A DNA stretch of 64,000 bases from an uncultured Ruminiclostridium sp. (GTDB taxonomy: Bacteria; Bacillota; Clostridia; Oscillospirales; Ruminococcaceae): assembly GCA_947630175.1 (NCBI GenBank), contig CANRGJ010000001.1, forward strand, positions 310,001 through 374,000. Direction: 5' to 3'. Positions 8,849 to 18,535 of the stretch are shown here, piece by piece. The stretch's first letter is position 1, and every line of letters begins with the position of its first letter. Made by a program: the position numbers and the translations under genes. The notes under the pieces were generated by a model, which was given only the letters and a program-made list of their open reading frames with translations, made no database searches and was not told the origin of the DNA.

Positions 8849-10024
8849 TTACAACGTTTCGATATCTACCGAATTATATCCTAATAGAAGAACATTTTTC
8901 CCTATTTTTAAAAATGACATATAGTCGTCATTAAGCTGTTTTTCCAAAACCGCTTCCGCAGAACTGTTATAACCGGATAGCTTCCCTGATTCTACTAAAT
9001 ATACATTATCTCCGTCTTCTGTTATGCGGTTGATAGTGGTATTGACTACCTTTGTGGAAAGAACTGTTAAATCATTATTCATTATTGAAAGCACTTTTCG
9101 GTTGGTGGAGGAATCAAGATACACCAGAGAATTGTTCGAGCCCGAAAAATCACAGCACTGAACAGTTCCAGAAATCGATGCATCTCCTGCAACGGCGCCG
9201 TCCGCCTCGTTCAAAGCAAGAACGTAATTATCATATATAATATACACTCTGCCGTTTTTCACATACATATCAACGGGAATACACGAGCTTGGCAATTTAT
9301 ACGTCCATACCGCTTCCGTTTCACTGGTGGTGTCATATTTGTAAATAGTAGAAAAAATCTCTCCGTTTTCAACGTTTATCGTGCTGATGTATACGTATTT
9401 TTCCTCTGATGAGAAGCATACGTTCATTACGTTTTCATCAATAAACTTTCTGGTATATCTCCATTCGCCTTTACCGTTATAAATATATATTATGTTAGAA
9501 TATCTGTCGGAATTTGTCACTACCGCAGCATCGTCGTTATTGCTGAGAGAAGCAAAAACGATTTTTTCATCAAGCTTTATGCTGTAAATAAGGCTTGTAT
9601 CACTATAAAGCGAAAAATCATTATAATCCTTATCATACAAAAGAATACGCTTTGAATTGGAGCATTGGGTAGGGTTTGAATAGCCGTGTCTCAACGCATA
9701 ATTTTGTCCTCCGTTCATTCCGAACGTATACAGATATGTATCGGTAAGAAGCAAAAAATTATTGCCAAAGCTGTCAAATGAATATGATGCGCTTCCCGGA
9801 AGCTTTATAGGAAAACCGACGTCATCTGAGGTTTTTGTTTCTATCCTTGAGGCTATGCCTTTAAATGGTTCAATTATTGCGGAAAAATTGACTGCAATAA
9901 CTATGATAGCTACAAAAATCAGTCCCACAATAAGCAGCTTGACTATCAAGCGCTTTTGCTTGCGTTTTTTTCTGTATTCCATTAAATCGCCGGTTTGTTT
10001 AGCCGGGCTGTTGTTTTCAGACAT
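8849..10024 (-). CDS. DUF5711 family membrane-anchored beta-propeller-like protein
   Basis: A 391-residue protein with a basic N-terminus (KKRKQKR), a single transmembrane helix at roughly residues 28-47 and a large extracytoplasmic domain made of repeating short beta-rich units (for example YLYTFGMNG, YIYNGKGEW, YVYISTINV). This matches the DUF5711 family found in Clostridia, which has a propeller-like look but no assigned activity. It is adjacent to cvpA and downstream of truA. A role in the envelope is inferred from topology only. Confidence 0.7.
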   Translation of the reverse strand: MSENNSPAKQTGDLMEYRKKRKQKRLIVKLLIVGLIFVAIIVIAVNFSAIIEPFKGIASRIETKTSDDVGFPIKLPGSASYSFDSFGNNFLLLTDTYLYTFGMNGGQNYALRHGYSNPTQCSNSKRILLYDKDYNDFSLYSDTSLIYSIKLDEKIVFASLSNNDDAAVVTNSDRYSNIIYIYNGKGEWRYTRKFIDENVMNVCFSSEEKYVYISTINVENGEIFSTIYKYDTTSETEAVWTYKLPSSCIPVDMYVKNGRVYIIYDNYVLALNEADGAVAGDASISGTVQCCDFSGSNNSLVYLDSSTNRKVLSIMNNDLTVLSTKVVNTTINRITEDGDNVYLVESGKLSGYNSSAEAVLEKQLNDDYMSFLKIGKNVLLLGYNSVDIETL

Positions 10025-10041
10025 TTCTGTTCTCCTTTGCT

Positions 10042-10791
10042 TTAATAAAATACCTTGTTAAGGTAAAGCCCGCACGCAGGTAGCGTTTTCCCTGCTTTTT
10101 CCCTGTTTCCTGTTTTTATCGCCTGGTCAATATCGTCTAAAGTTCGTTTATTCTCATTAACATATATCAATGTACCAACAATGATCCTTACCATATTATG
10201 AAGGAAACCGTCGCCGCTGACGTAAAATTTCACATAACTTCCTTCCTGTTCTATTCGTATATCTTTTACGGTCCTGACCGTGGATTTAAGATGCTCCTTT
10301 GCCTCTGCCTTACAGAATGCGGCAAAATCATGCTCACCTGTAAGTATACAAGCTGCCTGAAGCATCTTTGGAATATTGGTCGGATAAGGGTAATGCATTG
10401 CTAAATCATAAGAAAAAACATTTCTCGCTTCGGCAGTGTCAATAATATAAACATATTCCTTTCCTTTTGTACAAAACCTTGCGTGAAAATCCATAGGAAC
10501 ATCTTCACAGGATAACACCGCTATATCGTCAGGCAACAAGCCGTTCATTCCTCTGATAAATCCGTTAGTATCTATACTGCTCAGCAATTCGTCATATATC
10601 GCATTAAACACAAATTCCTTTGCGTGGACTCCTGCGTCAGTCCTTGAACAGCCGTTGACCCTTATAGGCTGAGCCAGCAGCTTTGCCATTGCCTTTTGAA
10701 TATTATCCTGAATCGTATTTCCGTTCGGCTGGCTTTGAAAGCCGTTATATGCAGTGCCTTTATAGGCTATCGTAACCTTTATGTTTTTCAT
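10042..10791 (-). CDS. truA: tRNA pseudouridine synthase A
   Basis: A 249-residue TruA-type enzyme, converting uridines 38-40 of the tRNA anticodon arm to pseudouridine. The catalytic Asp lies in CSRTDAGVHA near residue 52, preceded by YKGTAYNGFQSQP, and the conserved GDGFLHNMVRIIVG occurs near the C-terminus. Length is normal. The start overlaps the end of ecfT by one base, a linkage (ecfA-ecfA-ecfT-truA) that is very common in Firmicutes and supports both assignments. Confidence 0.95.
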   Translation of the reverse strand: MKNIKVTIAYKGTAYNGFQSQPNGNTIQDNIQKAMAKLLAQPIRVNGCSRTDAGVHAKEFVFNAIYDELLSSIDTNGFIRGMNGLLPDDIAVLSCEDVPMDFHARFCTKGKEYVYIIDTAEARNVFSYDLAMHYPYPTNIPKMLQAACILTGEHDFAAFCKAEAKEHLKSTVRTVKDIRIEQEGSYVKFYVSGDGFLHNMVRIIVGTLIYVNENKRTLDDIDQAIKTGNREKAGKTLPACGLYLNKVFY

Positions 10792-11597
10792 CAGAATACC
10801 ATATTATCAACAATTATAAATCCAAATACCGTAATCATAAGCAAAGAAACCATATAATCCAAGCCGCTTGCTTTTAGCTGTCTTAATTTTGTCCTGCCGT
10901 CTCCACCTTTATAGCAGCGGCATTCCATAGCCATTGCAAGCTCGTTAGCACGTTTGAAAGCCGAAACAAAAAGCGGTATAAGAATAGGCACGAGCGCCTT
11001 TGCACGCTTTAATAATCCGCCTGTATCAAGCTCTGCTCCCCTCGCCTTCTGAGCAGACATTATCTTATCAGTTTCCTCTATAAGAGTGGGAATAAAACGC
11101 AAAGCTATCGTCATCATCATTGCAAGTTCGTGTACCGGGAGCTTTATCTTTTTTAAAGGAGAAAGCAGCCTTTCGATTGCGTCTGTAAGAACGATAGGCG
11201 ACGTGGTATATGTCAGCAGTGACATTCCTATGATAAGACAAATTATTCTTACGATCATAAATATAGCAGTGGAAATGCCTTCCCAGTAAATTGTGATTAC
11301 CCACCATTTAAACAGAGGCTCTTCCGTTCCGTTTATAAAGAACAAATTAAGTATAGCGGTAAACAGTATAAGCGGCAAAAGCGGTTTTAAGCTCTTTACC
11401 ATCATTATTGGTTTTATTCCCGAAACGGCGTAAGCCATAAGTATAAAAATTCCCGCAATCGTCAGTGAAATAAAGTTATCAGCAACGAAAAGCATTACAA
11501 CATACAGTATATCAAGCACTATTTTAAAACGGCTGTCCATACGGTGTATGATAGAATTGCCGGGAAAAAATTGTCCTATCGTTATATCTTTAAGCAT
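10791..11597 (-). CDS. ecfT: Energy-coupling factor transporter transmembrane subunit
   Basis: A 268-residue membrane protein with several hydrophobic helices in the first 120 residues and the EcfT coupling region SAQKARGAEL, which contacts the ATPases, followed by a second AMECRCY segment. EcfT joins the two EcfA ATPases to substrate-specific S components for vitamin or metal import. It overlaps the upstream ecfA2 gene by eight bases. No S component is encoded next to it, so the module is probably a shared group II ECF core. Confidence 0.93.
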   Translation of the reverse strand: MLKDITIGQFFPGNSIIHRMDSRFKIVLDILYVVMLFVADNFISLTIAGIFILMAYAVSGIKPIMMVKSLKPLLPLILFTAILNLFFINGTEEPLFKWWVITIYWEGISTAIFMIVRIICLIIGMSLLTYTTSPIVLTDAIERLLSPLKKIKLPVHELAMMMTIALRFIPTLIEETDKIMSAQKARGAELDTGGLLKRAKALVPILIPLFVSAFKRANELAMAMECRCYKGGDGRTKLRQLKASGLDYMVSLLMITVFGFIIVDNMVF

Positions 11598-12453
11598 CAG
11601 TGTTTCCTTTGATTATTTTTAGAAGTCTTTCTTTTGCCCGTTCTACGGTATAAATATCGTTTCCTATATCTATTCCCTTTTGTTTCAACAAATGCGCCAG
11701 CTTTGAAATCTGAGGAATATCAAGTCCGATATTCTTCAGTTCTTCTGACATTGAAAATACAGTATCCACATCTTCATAGCAAAACAGCTTTCCCTTATTC
11801 ATCACAAGGACTTTTTTTGCATACTTTACTATATCCTCCATAGAGTGGGAAACAAGGAGTATGGTAGTTTCTGAATTTTTATGATAACTGCTTATTTCTT
11901 CAAGGACCTTGTCACGTCCTGCAGGATCAAGACCTGCCGCAGGCTCGTCCAATATCAGTATTTTAGGCTCCATTGCAATAACGCCCGCTAAAGCAACACG
12001 CCTTTTCTGACCGCCTGACAAGTCAAAGGGAGAACGTTCGAGGAGCTCTTCGTTAAGCCCCATTTGTTCGGCAGCCTTTTTTACCCGCTTGTCTATCTCT
12101 TCATCAGATAACCCCATATTTTTTGGACCGAAAGCTATATCCTTATAAACAGTTTCTTCAAAAAGCTGATATTCCGAATACTGAAAGACAAGTCCCGCTT
12201 CAAATCTGATATCTCGGATATTAACATCTTTATCCCAGATGTTTCTGCCGTTTATAAAAACTTCACCGGAGGTTTGCTTTAACAACCCGTTAAGATGCTG
12301 GATAAGCGTTGATTTTCCGCTGCCTGTATGTCCTATGACTCCTACAAATTCGCCCTGCTCAATGGTAACGCTGATATCGTCTACCGCTGTGGTTTCAAAC
12401 GGAGTACCGACGCTGTATTTATATGTCAGATTTTTTGTTTCTACCGCATTCAT
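11590..12453 (-). CDS. ecfA2: ECF transporter ATPase EcfA2
   Basis: A 287-residue ABC ATPase of the energy-coupling factor type. Walker A is GHTGSGKSTL (about residue 37), the Q-loop is VFQYSEYQLFEETV, the signature is LSGGQKRR and Walker B is ILILDEPAAGLDP. QYSEYQLFEE is typical of the EcfA2/CbiO2 half. It lies directly upstream of ecfT in the transcript with an overlap. The other ATPase, EcfA1, is separated from it by an acetyltransferase gene, which is an unusual arrangement. Confidence 0.93.
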   Translation of the reverse strand: MNAVETKNLTYKYSVGTPFETTAVDDISVTIEQGEFVGVIGHTGSGKSTLIQHLNGLLKQTSGEVFINGRNIWDKDVNIRDIRFEAGLVFQYSEYQLFEETVYKDIAFGPKNMGLSDEEIDKRVKKAAEQMGLNEELLERSPFDLSGGQKRRVALAGVIAMEPKILILDEPAAGLDPAGRDKVLEEISSYHKNSETTILLVSHSMEDIVKYAKKVLVMNKGKLFCYEDVDTVFSMSEELKNIGLDIPQISKLAHLLKQKGIDIGNDIYTVERAKERLLKIIKGNTDA

Positions 12454-12522
12454 TTTCTGTATTCCTGTTTTGATATTATTTTAAAAAATTGCTGTTGATA
12501 AATTTATTTTACAAGCAATAAT

Positions 12523-12969
12523 CTACGGACGTAAAATAAATTTTTGATTGGGATAACCAAATTCTTCCGTCAGTTCGCCTTCTTCAAAACCAAACTTCTT
12601 ATATAATCTTCTTGGAGCAATTCCTTTTTCATCATCTTCCCGAAATGTGGAAACAACTATGGGTTTGTTCCTATCCAATTCTTCAAGCGCCTTCTTCAAA
12701 AGCGCCGATGCAATACCGCATCGCCTATGATCAGGCGCAACCGCCAAAAAGCAAATCATATTATGTTTACGGGAAAACAAAAGCACGCCTATGATTTCAT
12801 AATATTTCTTAACACACAACGCTCGCTTGTCATTTATGAATTTTAAGACAGTTCGTCTATGTTCTTCAATACTTTCCTCTGTCTCTAATCCCGGAAAATT
12901 CCAACTAACAAGCCTCACTAACTTCATCCACGAATCAATATCTTCAGGCTTTCCGAATAAAACTTCCAT
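12523..12969 (-). CDS. GNAT family N-acetyltransferase
   Basis: A GNAT-fold acetyltransferase of about 148 residues. The acetyl-CoA-binding motif is VAPDHRRCGIASALL, with a downstream TFREDDEKG and a C-terminal RLYKKFGF block. The first in-frame ATG is at 12999 but has no ribosome-binding site; an ATG at 12969 has AGGGA at good spacing, so I chose it. The substrate is unknown. The gene is wedged between ecfA1 and ecfA2, which are normally contiguous, so it appears to be a later insertion into the operon. Confidence 0.8.
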   Translation of the reverse strand: MEVLFGKPEDIDSWMKLVRLVSWNFPGLETEESIEEHRRTVLKFINDKRALCVKKYYEIIGVLLFSRKHNMICFLAVAPDHRRCGIASALLKKALEELDRNKPIVVSTFREDDEKGIAPRRLYKKFGFEEGELTEEFGYPNQKFILRP

Positions 12970-13007
12970 AATTATGTCCCTATGTCTATCCTTGCTCATT
13001 CATATAT

Positions 13008-13868
13008 TCAATTTTTATTCACAATTTTCAAAAGTTCTTCCGCACACTCTTCCTCAGTAAGTACTTCAAGAGAAATGTCAATTCCCTCTTTTTTCAGTTC
13101 ATAAGCAAGCTGAGTTACCTGAGGAACGTCAAGCCCAACTTCGTTAAGCCTGTCCACCTGAGAAAAAATCTTTTTCGGCACATCATCCATTATAATATTT
13201 CCGTTATCCATTACGACAACACGTTCTGCCTGAGCCGCCTCATCCATATAGTGAGTGATAAGGATAATAGTTATCCCAAGTTCTTTATTAAGTCGTTTTA
13301 TTGTACTCATAATGGACTTTCTGCCCTTAGGGTCAAGCATTGCGGTGGGTTCGTCCAGCACGATACATTCAGGGCGCATAGCAATAACTCCCGCTATGGC
13401 AATCCTCTGCTTTTGCCCGCCCGAAAGCTGATGTGCAGAATGCAGTCTGTATTTATACATATCCACCGCATTCAAAGCGCTGTCAACACGTTCCCTTATC
13501 TGCTCGGGTGGCAAGCCCAGATTTTCAGGCGCAAACGCAACATCTTCCTCTACAATTGTAGCGACAAGCTGGTTATCTGGATTTTGAAAAACCATTCCGA
13601 CAGTCTGTCTGACGTCATATATCTTTTCATCATCAGAGGTATCTATCCCGTTGACGTAAACCTTGCCTGAATTGCCTACAAGAATACCGTTAAAATGCTT
13701 TGCAAGAGTAGATTTTCCGCTGCCATTGTGACCGAGGACAGCGACAAACTGACCTTTTGGTATTTCAAGATTTATATCCTTCAGAACCTTATTGCCGCCT
13801 ACAACATTTCCCTCGTCGTCGGTCACGGGATATTCAAAATTAAGATTTTTTACTTCAATTATGTTCAT
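13008..13868 (-). CDS. ecfA1: ECF transporter ATPase EcfA1
   Basis: A 286-residue ECF ABC ATPase. Walker A is [10 protein letters not shown], the Q-loop is [21 protein letters not shown] (the NPDNQ form is diagnostic of EcfA1/CbiO1), the signature LSGGQKQR and Walker [14 protein letters not shown]. It pairs with EcfA2 to power EcfT-dependent vitamin or cofactor uptake. Between the N-terminal strand and Walker A there is a short acidic insert ([10 protein letters not shown]). The gene starts 20 bases after the upstream methyltransferase gene ends. Confidence 0.93.
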   Translation of the reverse strand: MNIIEVKNLNFEYPVTDDEGNVVGGNKVLKDINLEIPKGQFVAVLGHNGSGKSTLAKHFNGILVGNSGKVYVNGIDTSDDEKIYDVRQTVGMVFQNPDNQLVATIVEEDVAFAPENLGLPPEQIRERVDSALNAVDMYKYRLHSAHQLSGGQKQRIAIAGVIAMRPECIVLDEPTAMLDPKGRKSIMSTIKRLNKELGITIILITHYMDEAAQAERVVVMDNGNIIMDDVPKKIFSQVDRLNEVGLDVPQVTQLAYELKKEGIDISLEVLTEEECAEELLKIVNKN

Positions 13869-13888
13869 TAACCAAATGTTCCTAACTT

Positions 13889-14755
13889 TTATTCAAAATT
13901 TACGATCGCTGTATTTCCGCACGGAATTGCAAGTCCTGTCTGCTGTACAGGCAATCCTATTTCCTCCGCCGTTATTTTTGTTTTTCTGTATTTTCCGATA
14001 GTCATTTTCAGTAGATATGCCATAACGGAAGGCGAAAGCCCTGTCGTATAGCTGTTTAAAAGAATAAACAGCGGTTTATCCGACAATACCTGCTCACAAC
14101 GCAGCATAAGCTCGTGAATGCAATCCTCCAGCTTCCACATTTCGCCGTTTGTTCCCCTGCCATAGCTAGGCGGATCAAGAATTATACCGTCATATTTATT
14201 TCCGCGCTTTATTTCTCTTCCAAGAAATTTCATAGCGTCGTCTACTATCCAGCGAATAGGTTTATCGGATAATCCACTTAACGCTGCGTTTTGCTTGCCC
14301 CATTCCACCATTCCCTTTACAGCGTCGAGGTGACAAACACTGGCACCCGCCGAAACGCACGCTAAGGTGGCTCCGCCTGTATATGCAAACAGGTTTAAAA
14401 CCTTAACAGGTCGACCTGCGGTTTTGATCAAATTATAACAATAATCCCAGTTTACTGCCTGTTCGGGAAAAAGTCCCGTGTGCTTGAAACCTGTGGGCTT
14501 GACCATAAAAGTCAAATTTTTATATTTTACAGTCCAACTGTCTTTTAGCTTATGAGCATATTCCCAATGTCCGCCGCCCGATGATGAGCGTATATATCTT
14601 GCGTCAGCCTTGCTCCATTCAGATGATTTATCTGTATTTTCCCATATTATCTGAGGATCGGGACGTATAAGCGTAACGTTTCCCCAGCGTTCAAGACGTT
14701 CGCCGTTTGAAGTGTCAATAAGACAATAGTCCTGCCAATCTTCTGCAATTCTCAT
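13889..14755 (-). CDS. Class I SAM-dependent RNA methyltransferase, RlmI-like
   Basis: About 288 residues. The SAM-binding motif is [14 protein letters not shown], followed by [13 protein letters not shown], the acidic DDAMKFL and the catalytic-site motif [10 protein letters not shown]. This DPPSY arrangement is that of RlmI/RlmK-type rRNA cytosine-C5 or guanine-N2 methyltransferases, but the N-terminal PUA domain of true RlmI is not evident, so the target is unassigned. An upstream TTG at 14782 would overlap glmM; the ATG at 14755 ([10 protein letters not shown]) is preceded by AGGAAA and seems better. Confidence 0.83.
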   Translation of the reverse strand: MRIAEDWQDYCLIDTSNGERLERWGNVTLIRPDPQIIWENTDKSSEWSKADARYIRSSSGGGHWEYAHKLKDSWTVKYKNLTFMVKPTGFKHTGLFPEQAVNWDYCYNLIKTAGRPVKVLNLFAYTGGATLACVSAGASVCHLDAVKGMVEWGKQNAALSGLSDKPIRWIVDDAMKFLGREIKRGNKYDGIILDPPSYGRGTNGEMWKLEDCIHELMLRCEQVLSDKPLFILLNSYTTGLSPSVMAYLLKMTIGKYRKTKITAEEIGLPVQQTGLAIPCGNTAIVNFE

Positions 14756-14772
14756 ATTCTTTAAATTTCCTG

Positions 14773-16131
14773 CTATCTGCAAAGAGCTTTATCAACAACA
14801 TCAACTATTTTCTCTGTCCAATATTTGACGTCATCAGCGTTTTTCCCTTCTATCATAACCCTTACCAACGGTTCCGTTCCACTTTCTCTTACCAAAATTC
14901 TGCCGTTTTCTCCTAATTTTTCTTCGGCCTCTTCTATAACAGACAAAATAGAAGGCGTTTTATTCCATTTGCCTTTTTGCTCATCTGTTATTTTTACATT
15001 CATCAAAAGCTGTGGATAATCAGGAATGTCGCTTACAAGCTCGGAAAGGGTCTTGCCTGAAGCCGCAATAAGATTTAAAAGCTGAACGGCTGTCAATTGA
15101 CCGTCACCCGTAGTAGCATAATCAAGAAAAATAATATGTCCTGACTGTTCACCGCCAATATTGTAGCCGCTTTTTAGCATTTCTTCAAGTACATATCTGT
15201 CTCCTACCGCCGTGCAGACCGTATTTATATTATTTTTTTTCATATATGTATGAAAACCAAGATTGCTCATAACGGTAACTACCGCAGTGTTATTTTTCAA
15301 GGTCCCCTTTTTTCGCATATAATCAGATATTATTGCGATAAGCTTATCGCCGTCAACGGTATTCCCTTTTTCGTCCACCGCCAGACACCTGTCCGCATCT
15401 CCGTCAAAGGCTAACCCAAGGTCACATTTATTTTCCACTACATATTTTTTCAGAGGATCAAGATGAGTTGAACCGCAATTTTTATTTATATTGCAGCCGT
15501 CAGGATCATTATTTATAAAAGAAACGTTTGCTCCAAGGCTACAGAATACATCTTCGGCGGTAGCAGATGAACTTCCGTTTGCACAATCTACTGCTATGTT
15601 TATTCCTTTAAATAAGCATTCGGCTGTTTCTTTAAGGTGTGAAGTATATTCTTTAACGGCATCGGACATATAAGTGACACGTCCGATATCACAGCCGTCT
15701 TTTAACTGTATTTTTTCGCGAGTATCAAGTATCAGCTCCTCTATCTCGTTTTCAATATTGTCCGGGAGCTTAAAACCTGTGCTTGAAAATAATTTTATAC
15801 CGTTATATTCCACCGAGTTATGAGATGCGGATATCATTACACCGGAATCAGCGTTATGAGCCCGTACAAGATATGCTACGGCGGGAGTCGGAACTATTCC
15901 CATAAGCTCCACGTCTACTCCGACTGAAGTAATGCCTGCAACAAGCGCCGCTTCCAGCACATCTGACGATATACGAGTATCTTTTCCTATTAGTATTTTT
16001 GCCCTGTCGGTTGAATTTTTGTGTTTTGTCAAAACCGTAGCTGCAGCTCTGCCGATATTCATAGCCATTTCACATGTCAATTCGGTAATCGCCACGCCAC
16101 GGGCTCCGTCTGTACCAAATAATCTGCCCAT
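14773..16131 (-). CDS. glmM: Phosphoglucosamine mutase
   Basis: A 452-residue alpha-D-phosphohexomutase that interconverts glucosamine-6-phosphate and glucosamine-1-phosphate for UDP-GlcNAc and peptidoglycan synthesis. It begins MGRLFGTDGARGVA, carries the phosphoserine loop MISASHNSVEYNGIK near residue 100, the metal loop DGDADR near 243 and the phosphate-binding RESGTEPLVRVM near the C-terminus. Length and motifs are typical of GlmM rather than phosphomannomutase. It lies 20 bases after ruvB on the same strand. Confidence 0.95.
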   Translation of the reverse strand: MGRLFGTDGARGVAITELTCEMAMNIGRAAATVLTKHKNSTDRAKILIGKDTRISSDVLEAALVAGITSVGVDVELMGIVPTPAVAYLVRAHNADSGVMISASHNSVEYNGIKLFSSTGFKLPDNIENEIEELILDTREKIQLKDGCDIGRVTYMSDAVKEYTSHLKETAECLFKGINIAVDCANGSSSATAEDVFCSLGANVSFINNDPDGCNINKNCGSTHLDPLKKYVVENKCDLGLAFDGDADRCLAVDEKGNTVDGDKLIAIISDYMRKKGTLKNNTAVVTVMSNLGFHTYMKKNNINTVCTAVGDRYVLEEMLKSGYNIGGEQSGHIIFLDYATTGDGQLTAVQLLNLIAASGKTLSELVSDIPDYPQLLMNVKITDEQKGKWNKTPSILSVIEEAEEKLGENGRILVRESGTEPLVRVMIEGKNADDVKYWTEKIVDVVDKALCR

Positions 16132-16152
16132 TTTCTTGCTCCTGATATATAA

Positions 16153-17220
16153 TTAAATTAAGGTTTGCTGTCCATCGTTGTTTGTTTCTATTCCAAGGTG
16201 TTTGTAAGCCAAAGCCGTTGCCATTCTTCCTCTCGGCGTTCTTGCAATAAAGCCGAGCTGCATAAGGTAAGGCTCGCAAACATCTTCAAGCGTGACCGAT
16301 TCCTCTCCAAGCGCACTTGCTAAAGTTTCAAGTCCGACAGGCCCGCCGTTATATCCTTTTATTATCATTGTAAGCATACGTCTGTCCAGACTGTCCAGCC
16401 CAAGCTCATCTATTTCAAGACAGTTGAGCGCCAAATCCGCAAGCTCCTGATTTATCTGACCGTTTCCTTTTATCTCCGCAAAATCCCTTGTACGCTTGAG
16501 CAATCTGTTAGCTATACGGGGAGTTCCCCGTGAACGGCGTGCCAGTTCCATTGCACCGTCTTTTAAGGTAGGAATACCAAGTATTACAGCAGAGCGCATT
16601 ATAATTTCACATAATTGTTGATGTGTGTACAATTCAAGCCTCTCTATGACTCCAAAACGGTCACGGAGTGGTCCTGTGAGCTGTCCGGCCCTTGTTGTAG
16701 CGCCAATAAGCGTAAAATGAGGAAGATCGATCCTTATCGACTGAGCGTCAGGTCCTTTGCCTATCATTATATCAAGAGAATAATCCTCCATTGCGGGATA
16801 AAGCACTTCCTCAACCTGCCTTGAAAGTCGGTGTATCTCATCTATAAACAAAACATCTCCGTCTTTGAGCGTTGTGAGGATAGACGCAAGACTGCCCGGC
16901 TTTTCTATTGCAGGACCTGACGTTATTTTTATATTAACGCCCATTTCGTTTGCTATTATTCCTGCAAGCGTAGTTTTTCCCAGTCCGGGAGGACCGTACA
17001 GAAGCACATGATCCAGCGGCTCATTTCTCTTTTTTGCGGCTTCTATATATATTCTCATATTTTCTTTTACTTTTTCCTGTCCTATATATTCAGACAGGAC
17101 CTTGGGACGCAAGCTGAATTCAATATCCATATCTTCAGGGGTGCAGCTTGCTTCTATAACTCTTCCTATTTGAATATCGTCTTCAGGCACATTGGAGAAA
17201 CCGCCCATTTCTATTGCCAT
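16153..17220 (-). CDS. ruvB: Holliday junction branch-migration ATPase RuvB
   Basis: A 355-residue AAA+ motor that drives branch migration with RuvA. Walker A is [10 protein letters not shown] near residue 77, Walker B FIDEIHR, sensor I GATTRAG and the arginine-finger region GPLRDRFG; the C-terminal winged helix has TPRGRMAT. The order ruvC-ruvA-ruvB in the direction of transcription is standard for Firmicutes. A 58-base gap separates it from ruvA. Confidence 0.97.
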   Translation of the reverse strand: MAIEMGGFSNVPEDDIQIGRVIEASCTPEDMDIEFSLRPKVLSEYIGQEKVKENMRIYIEAAKKRNEPLDHVLLYGPPGLGKTTLAGIIANEMGVNIKITSGPAIEKPGSLASILTTLKDGDVLFIDEIHRLSRQVEEVLYPAMEDYSLDIMIGKGPDAQSIRIDLPHFTLIGATTRAGQLTGPLRDRFGVIERLELYTHQQLCEIIMRSAVILGIPTLKDGAMELARRSRGTPRIANRLLKRTRDFAEIKGNGQINQELADLALNCLEIDELGLDSLDRRMLTMIIKGYNGGPVGLETLASALGEESVTLEDVCEPYLMQLGFIARTPRGRMATALAYKHLGIETNNDGQQTLI

Positions 17221-17278
17221 GTGTTGTCATCCCTTCCAAATTATTCTTGCATAAAACAAAATATTCATCTTTTTTCGA

Positions 17279-17878
17279 TTATCTTCCGGAAAGACGTTTT
17301 AACCCTTCTTTTACAAGCTCTTGAACAGACAGACCTTCAGGTAATCCATCTATCGCTTTCTGTGCCTGAATATTTGAAAATCCGAGAACCATCAGTGCGG
17401 TAATAGCTTCAGAAACGGCGTTATCAGGACCTGCGCTGATATTGACGTGGGGAATTTCCTCCGACATAAATGAATTATCTTTTTTCAGCTTATCCTTTAG
17501 CTCAAGTACAATTCTTTGAGCAAGCTTATTTCCTACGCCTTGAGCACGGGTAATCGTTTTGCTGTCCTCATTCACTACGGCAAGCGCAAATTCCTGAGGT
17601 TTCAGATCCGAAAGTATTGCTATCGCTACTTTAGGACCTACCCCAGAAACAGATATGAGCATTTTAAAACAGTTCAATTCGCTTTCATCTGCAAACCCAA
17701 AAAGCTCCGCTGCATCTTCCCTAATATTAAGGTATGTGTAGAGCTTTATCTTTTCACCGACTGTTGCTTTTGCGACAGCAGAAGACGTTGAGCGACATTC
17801 GTAACCTATCCCTCCGCATTCTACTACTATCAGATTTTGTGAAAGATGTATGACATCACCGTTTAAACTGTATATCAT
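17279..17878 (-). CDS. ruvA: Holliday junction DNA-binding protein RuvA
   Basis: A 199-residue RuvA with the N-terminal OB domain (MIYSLNGDVIHL, CGGIGYEC, LYTYLNIREDAAELFGF), the tandem helix-hairpin-helix domain (ISVSGVGPKVA and ITRAQGVGNKLAQRIVLELKDKL) and the C-terminal domain III that binds RuvB (EAITALMVLGFS). It tetramerises on four-way junctions and recruits RuvB. It follows ruvC by 14 bases in the same operon. Confidence 0.96.
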   Translation of the reverse strand: MIYSLNGDVIHLSQNLIVVECGGIGYECRSTSSAVAKATVGEKIKLYTYLNIREDAAELFGFADESELNCFKMLISVSGVGPKVAIAILSDLKPQEFALAVVNEDSKTITRAQGVGNKLAQRIVLELKDKLKKDNSFMSEEIPHVNISAGPDNAVSEAITALMVLGFSNIQAQKAIDGLPEGLSVQELVKEGLKRLSGR

Positions 17879-17892
17879 TATAGTCCCTTTCG

Positions 17893-18387
17893 TTACTTTT
17901 TATATGAAGACAATATAGAACTGTTGGTATGAGCATGACAAACAGCAATTGCCAATGCGTCTGCGGTATCATCGGGTTTAGGTATCTGAGGAAGCTTAAG
18001 TATTCGTTTTGTCATCTCCTGAACCTGCTTTTTTACAGCCTGTCCATACCCTGTTACCGATTGCTTGACCTGTAATGGCGTATACTCATATATCGGTATG
18101 TGCCGCTGTGCGGCGGCAAGAATGGTAACGCCTCTTGCCTCTGCAACGTCAATTGCGGTCTTTTGATTATTCTGAAAATACAATTTTTCTATAGCAAGGC
18201 TTTGCGGCTTGTAATTATCAAGAATTTGAGATATATCAGAATAGATTATCTCCAGTCTTCTCTCAAAGTCTATCCCTGCGGGAGTTGTAACAGCACCGTA
18301 GCCTATCACTGAAAAATTACTTTTCTCATATTCTATAACGCCAAAACCCACAATTGCATATCCAGGGTCTATTCCTATTATTCTCAT
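17893..18387 (-). CDS. ruvC: Holliday junction endonuclease RuvC
   Basis: A 164-residue RNase H-fold resolvase. Catalytic acidic residues are visible in MRIIGIDPGYAIVGFG (Asp7), AIEKLYF (Glu) and PDDTADALAIA (Asp pair near the C-terminus). It cuts Holliday junctions symmetrically. A perfect vegetative promoter lies upstream, making this the first gene of the ruvC-ruvA-ruvB-glmM block. Confidence 0.95.
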   Translation of the reverse strand: MRIIGIDPGYAIVGFGVIEYEKSNFSVIGYGAVTTPAGIDFERRLEIIYSDISQILDNYKPQSLAIEKLYFQNNQKTAIDVAEARGVTILAAAQRHIPIYEYTPLQVKQSVTGYGQAVKKQVQEMTKRILKLPQIPKPDDTADALAIAVCHAHTNSSILSSYKK

Positions 18388-18437
18388 TTACCTCGCCGCT
18401 TCCTTTAAAATATCATACAACCCCACTATAACGATTT

Positions 18438-18466
18438 ATTATATCACATATTTTACTTAATGTCAA
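18438..18466 (-). promoter_or_regulatory. Sigma-A promoter of the ruvCAB operon
   Basis: Reading the minus strand, a consensus -35 TTGACA (18461-18466) and consensus -10 TATAAT (18438-18443) are separated by exactly 17 bases, about 50 bases upstream of the ruvC start. No competing operator is evident. Confidence 0.8.
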
Positions 18467-18500
18467 TCTTGCAAAGACTAGGAACAGGCAGAAAATCAAC

Positions 18501-18528
18501 GCCGTTGCAAAGCAAAGTTTGTAACGGC
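18501..18528 (-). terminator. Weak stem-loop after spoVB
   Basis: GCCGTT (18501-18506) pairs with AACGGC (18523-18528), just beyond the spoVB stop. The T-run that follows on the minus strand is poor, so this is a weak terminator candidate. Confidence 0.35.
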
Positions 18529-18535
18529 ATATTTA

